Shown piece after piece: positions 33,001 through 46,225 of a stretch of 64,000 bases of DNA; the first letter of the stretch is position 1, and each line of letters starts with the position of its first letter. The DNA is from Hymenoscyphus infarciens. Taxonomy: Eukaryota > Ascomycota > Leotiomycetes > Helotiales > Helotiaceae. The notes under the pieces are model-generated. The model saw only the letters and a list, made by a program, of their open reading frames with translations. It was not told the DNA's origin and did not search any database. A program made the translations under genes and the position numbers. The DNA is taken from assembly GCA_001414345.1 (NCBI GenBank), contig LLCB01000006.1, forward strand, positions 310,001 through 374,000. The letters are read 5' to 3'.

Positions 33001-35033
33001 CCTGGAAGAAAGAAACAACGTCTCTACGTACATGTTTTTAAATCAATCCCGGGATCGTTCTCGCTCGCTCTTATTCCGGATGCCTGAAAGCGCAACATCC
33101 CTCTTTCTCGCATACGACCCCACGCTTTCTCTTAGGACCTTGACTTATTTCACCAGTCTTTGCTTTGAACACCGCCGTCTTACTCCGAGTCGTTGCTTGG
33201 CTTATTCTTGCATAGGGTCTAGAAGCACGAAGGTCCCACAATTTTGGCATCTCGCATACACCACAACGCTCTCTCTAGTTGCCGTAGAAGTGTCGAGACC
33301 CATCTTGATTATTCTCTTGACGACCTGAACGCTCAGCCGCGGAACTTCCCGTACAAGATGGTATGAGGTGCAAATGTTCGTAGACGCGAATCGAAGATTC
33401 GAGAGTATTGACCAAGGAAGGCTGGCACGTTATAATTAGGTGGTGGCAATGAGAATGCTACTAGGCATTCCTCCCCGGAACAGGGTTTTTTCTTCTTCTT
33501 TCCGGGAAGCTGGTTGGAGTGTAGCAAAGAAACGAGCGTTTGTTTGTAATGGCTTGTCCAGTCTAAGGCGTATTGCTTCTAATTTGTTGAGTAACATGTG
33601 GAAGTAGTCGGTTGTCTCTTTACTAGGATCTCAGAGTTTGAGGAGAGTAAGGTTGAAGCGATTCCAATCAGGGAATGTGTCTTTTTTACGATCTTTATTA
33701 CTTTGGTGTTTCACTTTCACTGGGGTTGTTGATTCCGCCACATTGAAGTTTCGTTGCGGGTAAAGGTTCGCAAGAGGGGAAAGATGCGGAGAGGAAGGAG
33801 GTTGTTTTTGGAGAGATTAGCTCAAGGCAATTCGTCGTTTGAGGTATGAGATGTCTTGGTTTTGATTTCAAGGAGCGGTGACGGCACGAGAAGATGGTCT
33901 GAATCCGAGGTCTGCGAGTGCTTATAGAGGGGTTCTCTCGAAGCGGAAACGGTAGTCAAATGTATATCCAAAATCCATGAGTACACCCATTTCCCCAATA
34001 CCACGAACGAAAAAGGGAACAAGTAACAGATATAACCACTTTACGATCCAGCAACAGATCGCCTGCCTCTCATAGCATGTATAAGCAGTCACAAATCAGC
34101 GCAATCACAAATCCGTAAAAACAAATGCATTCATACTCACGAAAAGAACTCTGTTTAATATCCAACGAGCTCAAGTACTTGAAAAAGATACAACCAGGGT
34201 CACGTGTATCTACAAACAATATACCCCACCAGGGGGTGTCAGAACTCGTGAGCCGGCGATTTCCCACCAAATTATATGCTAAGACTGCTACAAAGAACAA
34301 TATTAAAAAAACAAACTAGGCAGGCCTAGAGATTAGAGTGTATTCAAGGACACTATTGCTTTAGAGTTCAAATAACAAGTTGTAGTATTGAGGAAAGTAA
34401 GTTACAACTTGTTAATTTTTGGTGGGCTTTTGGCGACTGGCTCACGAGTTCGGACACCCCCTGGTGCCCTTCATCAAGCTCAAATCAAAACAGAGATATC
34501 CTCTCCTCTCTCGCATCACCTAGTCATCACCCAGTCATTACCTAGCTAGTCGGAAGGAGTGAAGCTGCGAGGAACCAAACGCAGCTGCGTAGTTTATTTT
34601 GCCGCCAGGGCCGTTCCCAACGTGAAAACTAAAATTAATTATACAAGGGTAAACAAACCACCGCACATCAATCCCTCCATTTTCACCCCCACCCCCATGT
34701 AAGTTCATCGCACCATAACGTTTAAACCCCATGCATACGAAAACATCAATCGTCGCCCAGAAAAAAAAGAGAGAAAGTCTAATATCTGTATCTGTAATAT
34801 AATTCCCATGAAGTCAGAATCAGTCTTCTCTTACTTTCTTGCTTGCCTTCTTCCACTCATCCAGTGAGACCCATCTATATACAAACTCCAATGCGTGCCC
34901 CAAATGCTTGCTTCCTCATTCTATCGACAACATGCTCTACGCTGCAAACCGCCACCAGTTTTTATCTAACGTTTCCCCCTTTCCACGCCCTCTTCTCTGC
35001 ATTTGCCACAACCGCCGACTTCGATGATCGACC
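30016..35033. other. Gene-poor interval of 5 kb containing one MITE
   Basis: Only scattered short frames are present. The longest, 32693-33328 (+, 211 codons), has no recognisable domain. On the minus strand, 32349-32489 encodes a hydrophobic, protein-like run (LRVIAMLAGYLAYLIFEETT) preceded by a plausible acceptor, which could be the last exon of a decayed membrane protein gene. A 240-bp inverted-repeat element lies at 34227-34466. From 34500 to 35033 is the 3' flank of the kinase gene. Confidence 0.5.
34227..34466. mobile_element. MITE, 240 bp, long TIRs
   Basis: The left arm begins CACCAGGGGGTGTCAGAACT and continues CGTGAGCCGGCGATTTCCCACCAAA. The right arm ends with the complement (GGCTCACGAGTTCGGACACC then CCCTGGTG), about 45 bases with a few mismatches. 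The 150-base centre is AT-rich and non-coding, with a small internal hairpin around TAACAAGTTGTAGT and TAAGTTACAACTTGTTA. No target duplication was clear. Confidence 0.72.
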
Positions 35034-38000
35034 TCAAACTTCCTTCGTCCTAGTCCCTCTATCCCTCTCCACGCTCCCCCGTCTATCCCCCTCAATCTCC
35101 CGCTCCACCATCTCAATCCCACTCAAACTCGGGAACCTCTTACTAAAATCCCTAACATAATCTTCCTTTTCCTGAGGGCTCATATCCGGATGCGGCTGAA
35201 TCTTCCCGGGTCGCGGATTCGGGAGACTGCTCTGTTTTGGCGGGGACATGGATACTTGGCCATCCCCAGATCTGGGACCTGTGCTAATGCTATTCAAATG
35301 CATCGGTTTAGGCGGGGCATTCGGTCTCGGAACACCAGTTTTCGAAGATGTAGCGGGAATCATCATCGGTGATTGTGGAAGGTTCTTGTTATAATTCGGT
35401 GGTTCGTTGGTCATCGGTATGGTGCGCGCATGTATGGGCGTTGGACCGACGACGGGCTTTCTCGAAACAGGAGGTCGACCGTAAGGGTTGCTGGAAGAGG
35501 AAGGGATGGTTTCGATTTTTTTGGGCGAGATAGCACCACTATCCGTAAACCGCCCATACCCCTCCGCGGTCTTCTTAGGACTCGAAGACTGCTGATTCTC
35601 ATCCAACAAATTCTTAACCTTATTCTGGATACTCGCAGCACGTGACATACCACCAATACTCTTCGGCGCGGTAGAGGGTCCCCGTTCATTGAGTTTCTTC
35701 CGGTATTCAGCTGCGGCGTTGGCGACTCGTCGTTCTTCCATAGAGAGTCTTCGGCGTTCAATTTCTCGTCTCTCTTCGGGTGCCATGCCTTCTATGCTAT
35801 CGTCAATGGCATATCCATCATCACTTCGTCCATCAGTAGCTTCAGATCCTGCGATGGGTGTAAGATCCCTTCGTTCCAAATCATGCAAAGGACTTGGGGT
35901 CCTTGGTCCTGGAGGTACATTGGCGTTACTTTCAAATCGCTTGAATGCATCTCCAAATTTACCAGCAAGAAGATTTTTCGTTCCAGATAAAGACGGAAGG
36001 CTGGTCCTTTTCGACCTTGTCGTGGCTCCACTGCTTCGTCTCCTATCTTTCTTTGCCGCTTCATTATCTTCCATAGTCTTGAGAAAATCCACATTCGATG
36101 CAATGTTGGTCTCTTCATCGCTTAAATCCGCAATGGCATTTTCCCCTCCAAGCTTTGGATATGATGGTCGTTTTTCCATTGATGGTCTACCAGTCGATTC
36201 CTTTTCTCTCAAATAATCCATATTCGATTCTAGATACGTGCTCGCGGGTCGAGGTCGAGAATTGCTAGACTTGGTCCTAGCTATCGGATCGGTTTGATCA
36301 AAACTTGGCCTTCCACTTTCCAGTGATGGCCGAGACGAAGAGGCATTTCTTGAATGGCCTCGTGGAATAGTGGTAGTTTGGAGTTGAGGTTCATTTGCTT
36401 GCAAGTATTGTGGCGGCGGTTTTGGCGTCGTTGCTTGATTTCTCGGGACACTAGCTGATCGATGATGATCAGAAGTCGAAGGGAAGCGATATGCGGGCGA
36501 AGGAGCAAGTTTGGAAGCTGACTGACCACCAAGAGGAGGGGTTGTCATGGTGCCTGTGGAAACATATGAATTTTGTGGAAGGGGACGGGTTGGGGTAGGT
36601 TGGTAGACTATATTTGGTGCAGGTGCAGTCGCGGCCGCGTATTGCAACTCGGGGTTGCTTGATATGATTTTCTGCGCACGAGAAACTGAACTGGCGGGTG
36701 CCTTTGGGGCTTGAGCAGGTGCTGAAACTTTGGGTTGCGCAGTTGTCGCAAATGCATCATCGGCCAGTTTTTCAGTCACTTTCTGACTGATCTTACGAGT
36801 ATGGCCAGATTTAGGAGGAGAGCTTGATTCAAAATCGAACTTTCCACCATCATGGAGCAAAGAGAATTGATCTAAGCTTGGGAATCGATTTGAAATCTCA
36901 TCCCCGTTCGCCAGAGGTGTTTTAGCATCCAAGGCCACAAATGGATCACTCGTTGTACCTCTCATCGGAGATGGACTTGGTACTGGAGTGTGGCTTTGTG
37001 AATTGGCCGTTGGTCGACCTCTTCTCATCGGTACAACATCAGGAATTACTTGCTGTTGCGCTGGCGGTGGTGAAAATACGACCCCTACAACCGGAGGTGA
37101 CACTACATCTGCTATTGGCGATGGTAATTGCTGATTGCGCCGTGATTCCGATTGGGTTCTCGTGGAATAAATCTACTATCATGAGCTTTGTAGCCTTGTT
37201 GGCATAGAATTTACATACATCTTGGATGGGTGGCTCGAAACCCTGCATTAAACAAGCTTCACGTAAAGCTTGATAAATATTGGGTCGAGATTTGGGATTT
37301 TCCTTTAACATGGAAGCTTAGACTGTTAGTTTCATATACTTGCCTGAACCAAGATTTTGTGCCTACCTATGAGCTTCTTCAGCTTGTCTGAAAATGGAGG
37401 ATAATGCGGAAACTTAAAGCTTGCGTTTAAAATTGCCAGTTGCCCTTGTGCCTCAAAAGGTGTTGTGTAATAGCACAGCTTATACAAAAGAACACCCAAA
37501 GCCCAGATGTCGGATTTTTCATCAATCGGGAGTTTTCGATACACATCAATCATTTCCGGGCTTCTGTACTGGAGCGTGGTATGTTTTTGTACATCGTCTT
37601 CGATCAGTCTGCATTCCGCTGCCGTGGCCGCCGCGGGTCTGGGAGGAGCGGTCGATCCAAAATCGCAGAGCTTGAACCGTTTCGAGCTCCCGGTGGAAGT
37701 GATAAGAACATTTTCCACCTTGAGATCTCGATGTAATAACGGAGGCTTGAGGTAGTGCATACACGCTACTCCTTCTGCCACGTCGGAGAATATCTTTAGA
37801 ATTTCGGGTTCCGTCAGTCGGTTTTGTAGCCGGGTATTCATAAAATCAATCAGACCCCCGCCATTGCAAAACTCCATCAGCAGAAACACCTCGTATCCCC
37901 CGCCTTTTAACTGCGAGGCATGCGAATCGTAGTATGTGACAATCGGTCTGTGGCCCTTTAACTTCTTCATCGTCTCCACCTCGGTTCGCATATTCGCCAG

Positions 38001-38261
38001 GTTCTCTTTATCAGGTACGGCAACTCGTTTGAGGACGGCAATGTCGGTCCCATCGATCGGCTTGGGCATCTTGACCAGGTAGACGTGGGCGAAACCACCT
38101 TCGGAAAAGTATTTCTGGATGACCACCTTATGACTTCCCACTTGTATCTTGGTTCCTGGCGCAAATGTGCCAGCTGGAGCTGCGGGATCTGCCATGGGAA
38201 CTGGACCTCCAAAGACAGCGGGACGGTATGCCGTCGCAGACATCGAGGAATTGTAGGCCAT
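35034..38261 (-). CDS. Ark1/Prk1-family serine/threonine kinase (actin and endocytosis regulator)
   Basis: Exons 38261-37367, 37316-37219 and 37172-35034 join in frame to 1043 aa. The kinase domain occupies about residues 45-345. It shows VLKRV for the ATP-binding lysine, HRDLKVENVL for the catalytic loop, CDFGS for the Mg loop and HTTLQYRSPEM for the activation segment and P+1 loop. The DFGS variant and the segment order match the Ark1/Prk1/AAK1/GAK (NAK) family, which phosphorylates endocytic coat and actin-patch proteins. The remaining 700 residues are disordered, Ser/Pro-rich and basic, as in fungal Ark/Prk proteins, and probably carry docking motifs. Introns are 50 and 46 nt. The gene is divergent from MOT1 across 2 kb. 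Confidence 0.93.
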
Positions 38262-38749
38262 GATGCCGTGGCGACGGCGAGGGAAGGAAAGCTAGGGCTC
38301 GGAGGTTTCTGGTCACCGCATTGATGGGGGAGGGAAAAGGCGCGTCGAGCGGTACTTTGGAGGAGAAAATGGCAATATATGGAGCGTGGGGGGGTTGAGT
38401 TACGGAGGATTCTCTGGATTCCCTTCTGGCATTCGTGGCTGTCGTTTGGGCGATGCGATGTCAAGTGAGTGTCGGGATGTGGAGTGGAGCGGAGGGCCGC
38501 GCTAGTGTTTAGGCCTAGACGACAAGGCGACTGACTGCCATCCCGAGGTAATCTTGCGGGTTGGTCTACTGTGGTCTACTGTCCCCTTGGGAATAGTATC
38601 ATACGGATCCTCGGAAGAGAATTATAATGAATGAATGACTGGAATTTGGAGAAAAGGAGTCGATATGAGGAGCAACTAGTCACCAACTGGGAGGTTTGCA
38701 AATGAATCCGAGACAGATCTGTCCTTTACCATCTCATCTCAACCTACTG

Positions 38750-38783
<34 letters not shown>

Positions 38784-40297
38784 CACTACCACCTACCTCG
38801 TACTGGATGACGGAGGCCATTCTTCATATTTAGTACCTAGTTAGCCAAGATTCCACGGCCTCTATGAAACCATGACCTGACGCAGGCAGCTAAATACAAT
38901 AACCTCCATCTTGTCACGCGGCTACGAATTCTCGGTAGTTAATCACGACTCGAGCTTCGACTTTTGACAGCCTTGTCCATGGCCCTCCCCTTTCGTCCTT
39001 CAAGGCAAGCCCAGCATTTCGCTTCGCCGGGTGACTTCAGCGGCTCAACGAGTGTATAAAGAGGGGACAAAAAGGGAATAATAGGGGATAATAAGATCTA
39101 GCCACCATATCGTGCTACTAGTACGTCATGCCGTGACCATTTCTAGCATCTACTGTAGACAGGTAGAGAGGGTTGCATGAGTGCGAATCTCATCATATTT
39201 GATACCAGTATCAGTATCTGCCTCTTCTCTCACAACCTCGCCGAACCAGCCTTCCTCGGCCCCCTCCAAGGAAAAAAAGCTATTGCCCGGGCGGCTTTGC
39301 TTTTTCATGGGATATCTCGCGATTCATTGAAATCCATGGTCCCGTCTGCCGTCACACTGAATATTCGTGCATTCAAACTCAATCTGGGCTGGTATTTCGA
39401 GATTCCGGCCGATGTCCAGCCTGGCCAAGTAAGTACCGCACCGCACCGCAGCCCCAGAACTGGGATGGACAAAATGATATTCAATATTCATCGGGCAAAG
39501 AACCCTGAATCCCGGCCAAAGGTGCGTGTTTGCTGCTTTGAGAACTGAGAGCACGAATAACACCTTGTAAGCATGCATTCCGCGCCGCGCCGCGATCCTC
39601 GAGACCTGGCTTGGTGCGCGCGGTGATGGTGAAGCGACAGAAAGAACAACCATCCTCTGCTCGTAGATTCATGCAAGCGGGCGATGATGCATCGAGTACG
39701 CGCGTGTTGATGTTGGTGTTGGTGTTGGAGTTGACGGCGGAAAGAGAAAGAGAAAGAGAAAGAGAAAGAGCAAGAGCGTCAACAGTGAGGCAAGAACGAC
39801 AAGGGTTGTTGGCCCCGTCGCGCTAGTGGATCAGCGTCACGTGGCAGCATTGCCCCTTCCTTTTTTTTCTATATGAAGAGGTTGCTTTAAGAGGAGCCGT
39901 CCCCCCCGAGACTCGCACCTTTGCCCACCCTTGCAGCCCCAAACCACCCAACCAGCCCTTTTTACCGCCAAATCCCCTTTCGGCCCAAGAATCAAGGCAC
40001 TAACTAATCAGGCTCCCCACTTCGACTCATCTCAAAACACCACCCCCAAAAAGAAGACTCACCTCACGGCCTAACCTCGGCATTTCCCATCAAACTCACC
40101 TCAAGCATCACCATAGCCAGACAAAAGGCCTTGTCCTCTCCAACACAACACCAAAGAAAGGTATTTGCCTGCACTTCATGTCGCAAATTCCTTGACCTAA
40201 CCTTTCTTTGGTGTAATTAAATCTTCTTATGGCGTCGCGTTTGGCGTCTTTGCATCACAACCTTCCTTTCAGATAATGCGGAAGACGCGTAAAGAAG
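38262..40297. promoter_or_regulatory. Divergent promoter region between the kinase and MOT1, with microsatellites
   Basis: A CTA microsatellite lies at about 38745-38783 and a GAGAAA repeat at about 39738-39770. GC-rich CGCGCCGCGCCGCG is near 39583. The MOT1 leader contains a likely intron in the untranslated region, from GGTATTTGCC near 40160 to TTTCAG at 40267-40272. It also contains an upstream ATG at 40276 in a different frame from the main start at 40298. The plus-strand frame at 39177-39548 is not supported by codon character or homology that I recognise. Confidence 0.5.
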
Positions 40298-43200
40298 ATG
40301 GCTTCCAGGTAAGCCTCTCCACCCCCAAAAGCCAAGCGCGATCCTGGACTCTTCGCTAATATCACGTGTTTAGATTAGATCGTCTCGTCACGTGGGTCCC
40401 CCCTCTTTATCCGGGAATAGAGGGGTTCTCCCCAAAAGATGATTGCTGACCTCGAAATAGGCTCCTCGAGACAGGTAGTACACCATTAATTAGAAATACC
40501 GCCGCCCAACAACTGGCAGATGTCCAGAAAGCTCGCCCTGAAGAACTATTCAACCTTCTTACCCGAGTCGTCCCATATCTCCGACATAAGACGTGGGAGA
40601 CGAGAACCGCCGCGGCAAAAGCCTTGGGTGGAATCGTCGATAATGCCGAAAAGTACGACCCCAACACGGGTGATGGCTTCACCACGGACGAACCGAAGAA
40701 AGAAGAACCTGAAAGTGGGTTTACTAAGAAGGAAGAGCTTGTTGATGAAACTCCACTTGCGAATGGCCAACTAAGTCTCAACACCCTCGACCTCGTATCT
40801 ATTCTCAAATATGGAAAGGAGCTATTGCGGGGAGGAGGCAAAGAGGTCGACTACAACTTGGCCCAGATGGACCCGGCTCAGCGACTTTCTCACCAGAAGA
40901 AGACTTTGATGGGTCGGCTCGGTCTGTTGGGGGAGTACCTTGAAGAAGATCCCGATATCGACTACATTAAGCCAAACGGTGGACCGGCACCCCCGCCAAC
41001 TTCAAATGGTCACAGCCCTGAAGTGAAGAAGTCCAAAAATTCATCGACCCCAGCTGACGAGGTAGGTTTAAGCGCGAGACAGCTCAACCAACTGAAGCGA
41101 AAGAGAAAACGCGAAGCCCAAAATGCTGGCGCCAAGAACCGTTTGGTGGATTTGTCAATTAATCGACGTTCCAGCACCATTGGATCAAACGATGCCGACA
41201 CAGCAATGTCAGATATCATGGATGGCTCAAATACGAGCGATGTCAATGATTTCTTTACACTGGAAAGAACAGAAGACGTGGACGAGGATTCAAAAGTGGT
41301 TTCCGAGTTCAAAGGACCCGTGCTTCCCATCAAATCCGAGTTGGAGACCGAAGAGGAAGCTGAAGGTGTCGAATGGCCTTATGAACGACTTTGTGAGTTC
41401 TTGATGGTTGACCTCTTTGACCCACAGTGGGAGACTCGCCATGGAGCTGCAATGGGATTACGAGAAATTGTTCGAGGTCACGGTGGCGGTGCTGGCCGGA
41501 TACGAGGCAAATCCCGAGCAGAGAACAACACTCTCAACCAGCGCTGGCTTGATGATCTTGCCTGCCGACTATGCTGTGTTTTCATGCTCGATCGATTTGG
41601 TGATTACGTTTCCGACACAGTTGTCGCCCCTATACGAGAAACGGTTGGTCAGACTTTGGGAGCACTTCTCAGTCATCTACCCCCTGTTAGTGTTTACGCA
41701 GTCCACCGAGTTCTATATCGAATGGTCATGCAACAGGATCTTGGAATTGATAGACCTGCTTGGGCTGTGTGTCATGGTGGGATGATCGGATTGCGATATC
41801 TGGTTGCAGTGAGAAACGATTTGCTACTCCGAGATAGCGACCTTATCGATGGAGTCATTCGTGCCGTTATGAAAGGCCTGGGAGATTTTGATGACGATGT
41901 ACGCTCAGTCAGTGCCGCCACACTCATCCCGATTGCCAAAGAATTCGTCAACCTACGCCCTGAAGCTCTCGACGGCCTTATTAATATCGTCTGGGAATGT
42001 CTGTCTAATTTGGGAGATGATCTCAGCGCAAGTACGGGCCAGATCATGGATCTTTTGGCGAAACTCTGCAGCTTTCCTGAAGTTTTGGAGGCCATGAAGA
42101 AGAATGCGGCGAGGGACCCAGAACAATCCTTTGCTCTTTTGGTACCTCGATTATACCCATTCTTGCGCCATACCATCACATCTGTTCGATCGGCAGTATT
42201 GCGAGCTCTGCTCACATTCGTCAACATCGAGGGAGATGGCACACGAGACTGGCTCAATGGCAAAATTCTTCGACTCATATTCCAAAATATCCTGGTGGAA
42301 AGAAACCCAGATACCTTGAACCTATCGTTGCAGGTCTGGAAGTCTTTGGTCACTTATCTTTCAACGAATCCCGAAGAGCTGGCAGAACAATTCTCAGCAC
42401 ATGTCGATCCTCTCATGCAATTAACCCTCCACCCTATTGGTGTTTCACGCCATCCTCTACCGATGAATGCAACACTCTTCCAAAAGCCATCTGGCAGTAC
42501 ATATACCATGCCAAGCGGCGTTGTTCCCGTCGCTGCACGGCAGCCCTCGCCATCTAGTCCACAACCCCCACCTCCAAAGAAGCAGAGGCGGAAATCCACC
42601 AAAATCGTTGAACCTGTCCCAACCTCTTCATCTCATGATGTAGATGGTCACATGATGCAAGGAGATGTCGATTTGGTTGGAATGGATATTCTGATCAGAT
42701 CTCGCATCTCTGCAGCAAAAGCGATGGGCCTCATCATGTCTCTCGTTCCCTCTAATTCTCTCGAGGCTTATGACGGTAGTATTATACCTGCATTGAGCTC
42801 GGCCTTTTCATCAACACAACTGGCTGCATCCCTGATCGTGGATGAATATGCAAGGAACTGCATATCCAAAGATCAACCAAAACGATTCGTCGAACCCCTG
42901 GTTAAGATCATCGAATCAGAGCGACCGTTACATTATCGAGACCTGGTGAGCTACACACAGCTGGTCCGTGCTCAATGCATCCAATTATTCAACACGTTCC
43001 GCGATATTGGCAAGGTTTCCCAAGGGCGATTACCTACTCTTGCAGTTGTCGTTCAAGGAGAGCCAGAAGCTGGTCCCGATGCATTCTCTATACAGATTGC
43101 AGATAAATGTGTGGGCGATGATTTTGATCGACTAAAGAGAAATCTCGCCCCTGGTCAACGATTAATTGCAACACAGCAATTGACCGAAGCTCGAGAAAGC

Positions 43201-46200
43201 GTTCTCACTGTTATTGAAAACGCCAAATTGATCAAGGAGCAACGAGATGTCCGCATCAAGGCGGCGGCGGCCAGCGCATTGGTTGCCATGAAATTTTCGC
43301 CAAAGAAACCAACCCATATTATCAAGGGTATGATGGACAGCGTCAAGAAGGAAGAAAATATCGAGTTGCAACACCGATCTGCAGAGTCGATCGCTAGACT
43401 TGTGGAATTGTTCACCGATGGTGGTCGTGGGATGCCCGCACAGAAGGTTGTCGGCAATTTGGCAAAATTTAGTTGTCAAGAAACTTCAGAAACGCCAGAA
43501 TTCTCACCCAATGCTGCATTTACCAACCATATACAGACACTTCGCAAAGAAGAAGATCGTAAAGATCATCCTGATGCTGCCAAGTTTGCAAGAGAGCAGA
43601 AGGCAGCACGGATCGTTCGACGAGGTGCCAAAGAGGCTCTGGAACAATTATCTCAGATCTTTGGTGCTAAATTATTTACCAAGGTGCCAACTTTGAGAGA
43701 CATCATCGAAGGGCCTCTTCAATATTCATTTTCTGGACCTTTACCGCCCGACACCAAGGATCCAGAAAAGGAACTTGGTCAATCAGCTATCGATTCGATG
43801 TCTGTTCTTCGCGCCTTGACACCAACTTTGCACAAGGACTTGCATCCTTTCGTCATCCAACTGCTACCCTTGGTCATCAAAGCACTTCACGCGGAACTAT
43901 CCGTTTTCAGATATATGGCTGCAAAGTGTCTGGCTACAGTATGTTCTGTGATTACTGTGGAAGGTATGACGATGTTGGTCGAGAACGTCCTACCATCCAT
44001 CAGCAACCCAGTCGATCTCAACTTCCGTCAAGGTGCCATCGAAGCTGTCTATCATTTGATCAGTGTTATGGGAGATGGTATTCTACCATATGTCATTTTT
44101 CTTATCGTTCCAGTTCTTGGTCGTATGAGCGATTCTGATAATGATGTTCGACTGATTGCGACAACCACGTTTGCAACTCTAGTCAAACTCGTACCTCTTG
44201 AGGCAGGTATTCCAGATCCTCCTGGATTGTCCGAAGAACTCTTGAAAGGTCGTGATCGCGAGAGAACATTTATTGCTCAATTGTTGGACCCTCACAAAGT
44301 CGAACCATTTGCTATTCCGGTCGCAATCAAAGCCGAACTTCGATCATACCAACAAGAAGGTGTCAATTGGCTCAATTTCCTCAACAAATATCATCTCCAC
44401 GGTATTCTTTGCGATGACATGGGTCTCGGAAAAACTCTGCAGACACTCTGTATTGTCGCTAGTGACCATCATCTCAGAGCTGAGGAGTTCGCTAAAACTG
44501 GATCACCTGACGCTCGACGCATGCCCTCGCTTATCGTCTGTCCTCCAACGCTGTCCGGTCATTGGCAGCAGGAAATCAATACATACGCACCTTTTCTCAC
44601 ATGCACAGCATATGTTGGGCCACCAGCCGACCGAGCCCGCTTACGAGAACAGCTTTACAAAACAGATATTGTCATCACATCTTATGATATTTGTCGTAAT
44701 GATGCTGAAGTTCTTACTCCTCTCAACTGGAACTACTTGGTACTTGACGAGGGTCATTTGATCAAAAATCCCCGAGCAAAGGTTACCATTGCCGTCAAGC
44801 AGCTTCTAAGTAACCATCGACTTATCCTCTCCGGAACACCAATTCAAAACAATGTCTTGGAACTCTGGTCACTCTTCGACTTTCTCATGCCCGGTTTCCT
44901 CGGAGCAGAAAAAGTCTTCCTCGACCGCTTTGCAAAACCCATCGCCGCAAGTCGTTTCAGCAAGTCCTCCTCCAAAGAACAAGAAGCCGGTGCCCTCGCG
45001 ATCGAAGCCCTCCACAAACAAGTCCTTCCCTTCCTCCTCCGCCGTCTCAAAGAAGAAGTCCTCGACGATCTACCCCCCAAGATCCTTCAGAACTACTACT
45101 GCGACCTCAGCGACCTCCAAAAGAAACTCTTCGATGACTTCACCAAGAAAGAAGGCAAGACACTTGCTGAGAAGGCTTCGACGGGTGATAAAGAGGCGAA
45201 ACAACATATTTTCCAGGCGCTGCAGTATATGCGGAAACTTTGCAATTCTCCGGCGTTGGTTATGAAGGAGGGACATAAGCAGTATGATGCTACCCAACGA
45301 CTTCTTGCTAAGCAGGGGACTTCGCTTAACGATCCTGTTCATGCGCCGAAACTTACTGCCCTCCGCGATCTCCTTGTGGACTGTGGGATAGGCACTGAAC
45401 CTTCTGCTGAGGGGGATCTCGAAACCTCTTACGTCTCGCCCCACCGCGCCCTCATCTTCTGTCAAATGAAAGAAATGCTCGACATGGTTCAAAACGACGT
45501 TTTGAAAAAGATGTTACCCTCCGTCCAATACCTGCGTATGGATGGCTCGGTCGATGCTTCCAAACGCCAAGATATCGTCAACAAATTCAACTCCGATCCT
45601 TCCTACGATTGTCTTCTTCTCACGACATCTGTTGGTGGTTTGGGGCTTAATCTTACGGGTGCCGACACGGTCATCTTTGTTGAGCATGATTGGAATCCGC
45701 AGAAGGATTTGCAGGCTATGGATCGGGCGCATCGGATTGGACAGAAGAAGGTGGTTAATGTTTATCGGTTGATTACTCGGGGGACGTTGGAGGAGAAGAT
45801 TTTGTCGTATGTATTCCCTTTCCTTTCCTTCCCACACCCCATGCCCCCTTTACCCCAGACCCATCTCACCACCATTCCTTTCCCCTACCTCCAATCAATC
45901 CACCAAACTAACCTTTCACAGACTTCAACGCTTCAAAATCGACGTCGCCTCCACAGTAGTCAACCAACAAAACGCCGGCCTGGGAACCATGGAAACTGAT
46001 CAAATCCTCGACCTCTTCAACCTAGGCGACACCGCTGATATCCCCGGTGGCTCCGGTGCGAATGCAGGCGGGGAGGAGCGAGAAGAGGATATGGTTGATG
46101 CCACGGGAGAGGTGAGGGAGAAGGGGAAGAAGGGGTGGCTGGATGATTTGGGCGAGCTGTGGGATGATAAGCAGTATGAGGAGAGTTTTGACTTGGGGGG

Positions 46201-46225
46201 TTTCTTGAAGACTATGCAGCAGTAA
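40298..46225 (+). CDS. MOT1: TATA-binding protein-associated factor Mot1 (Swi2/Snf2 ATPase, BTAF1)
   Basis: Mot1 uses ATP to remove TBP from DNA and redistributes it between promoters. Four exons, 40298-40308, 40374-40391, 40461-45806 and 45922-46225, total exactly 1893 codons (1892 aa), the usual family length. The conserved start MASRLDRLVTLLETGSTPLI is split over three exons, including an 18-nt micro-exon. HEAT repeats fill the first 1250 residues with acidic and Lys-rich inserts. The C-terminal helicase shows DDMGLGKTLQTL (Walker A), DEGHLIKN (motif II), LSGTPIQNN (III), TTSVGGLGLNLTGAD (V) and MDRAHRIGQKK (VI). The tail ends WDDKQYEESFDLGGFLKTMQ, as in other fungal Mot1. A leaky-scanning control by the upstream ATG at 40276 is possible. 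Confidence 0.97.

Noticed and set aside
32693..33328. 211-codon plus-strand frame
   Set aside because: Composition is Ser/Thr/Leu-rich without domain features, and the opposite strand has equally good fragments.
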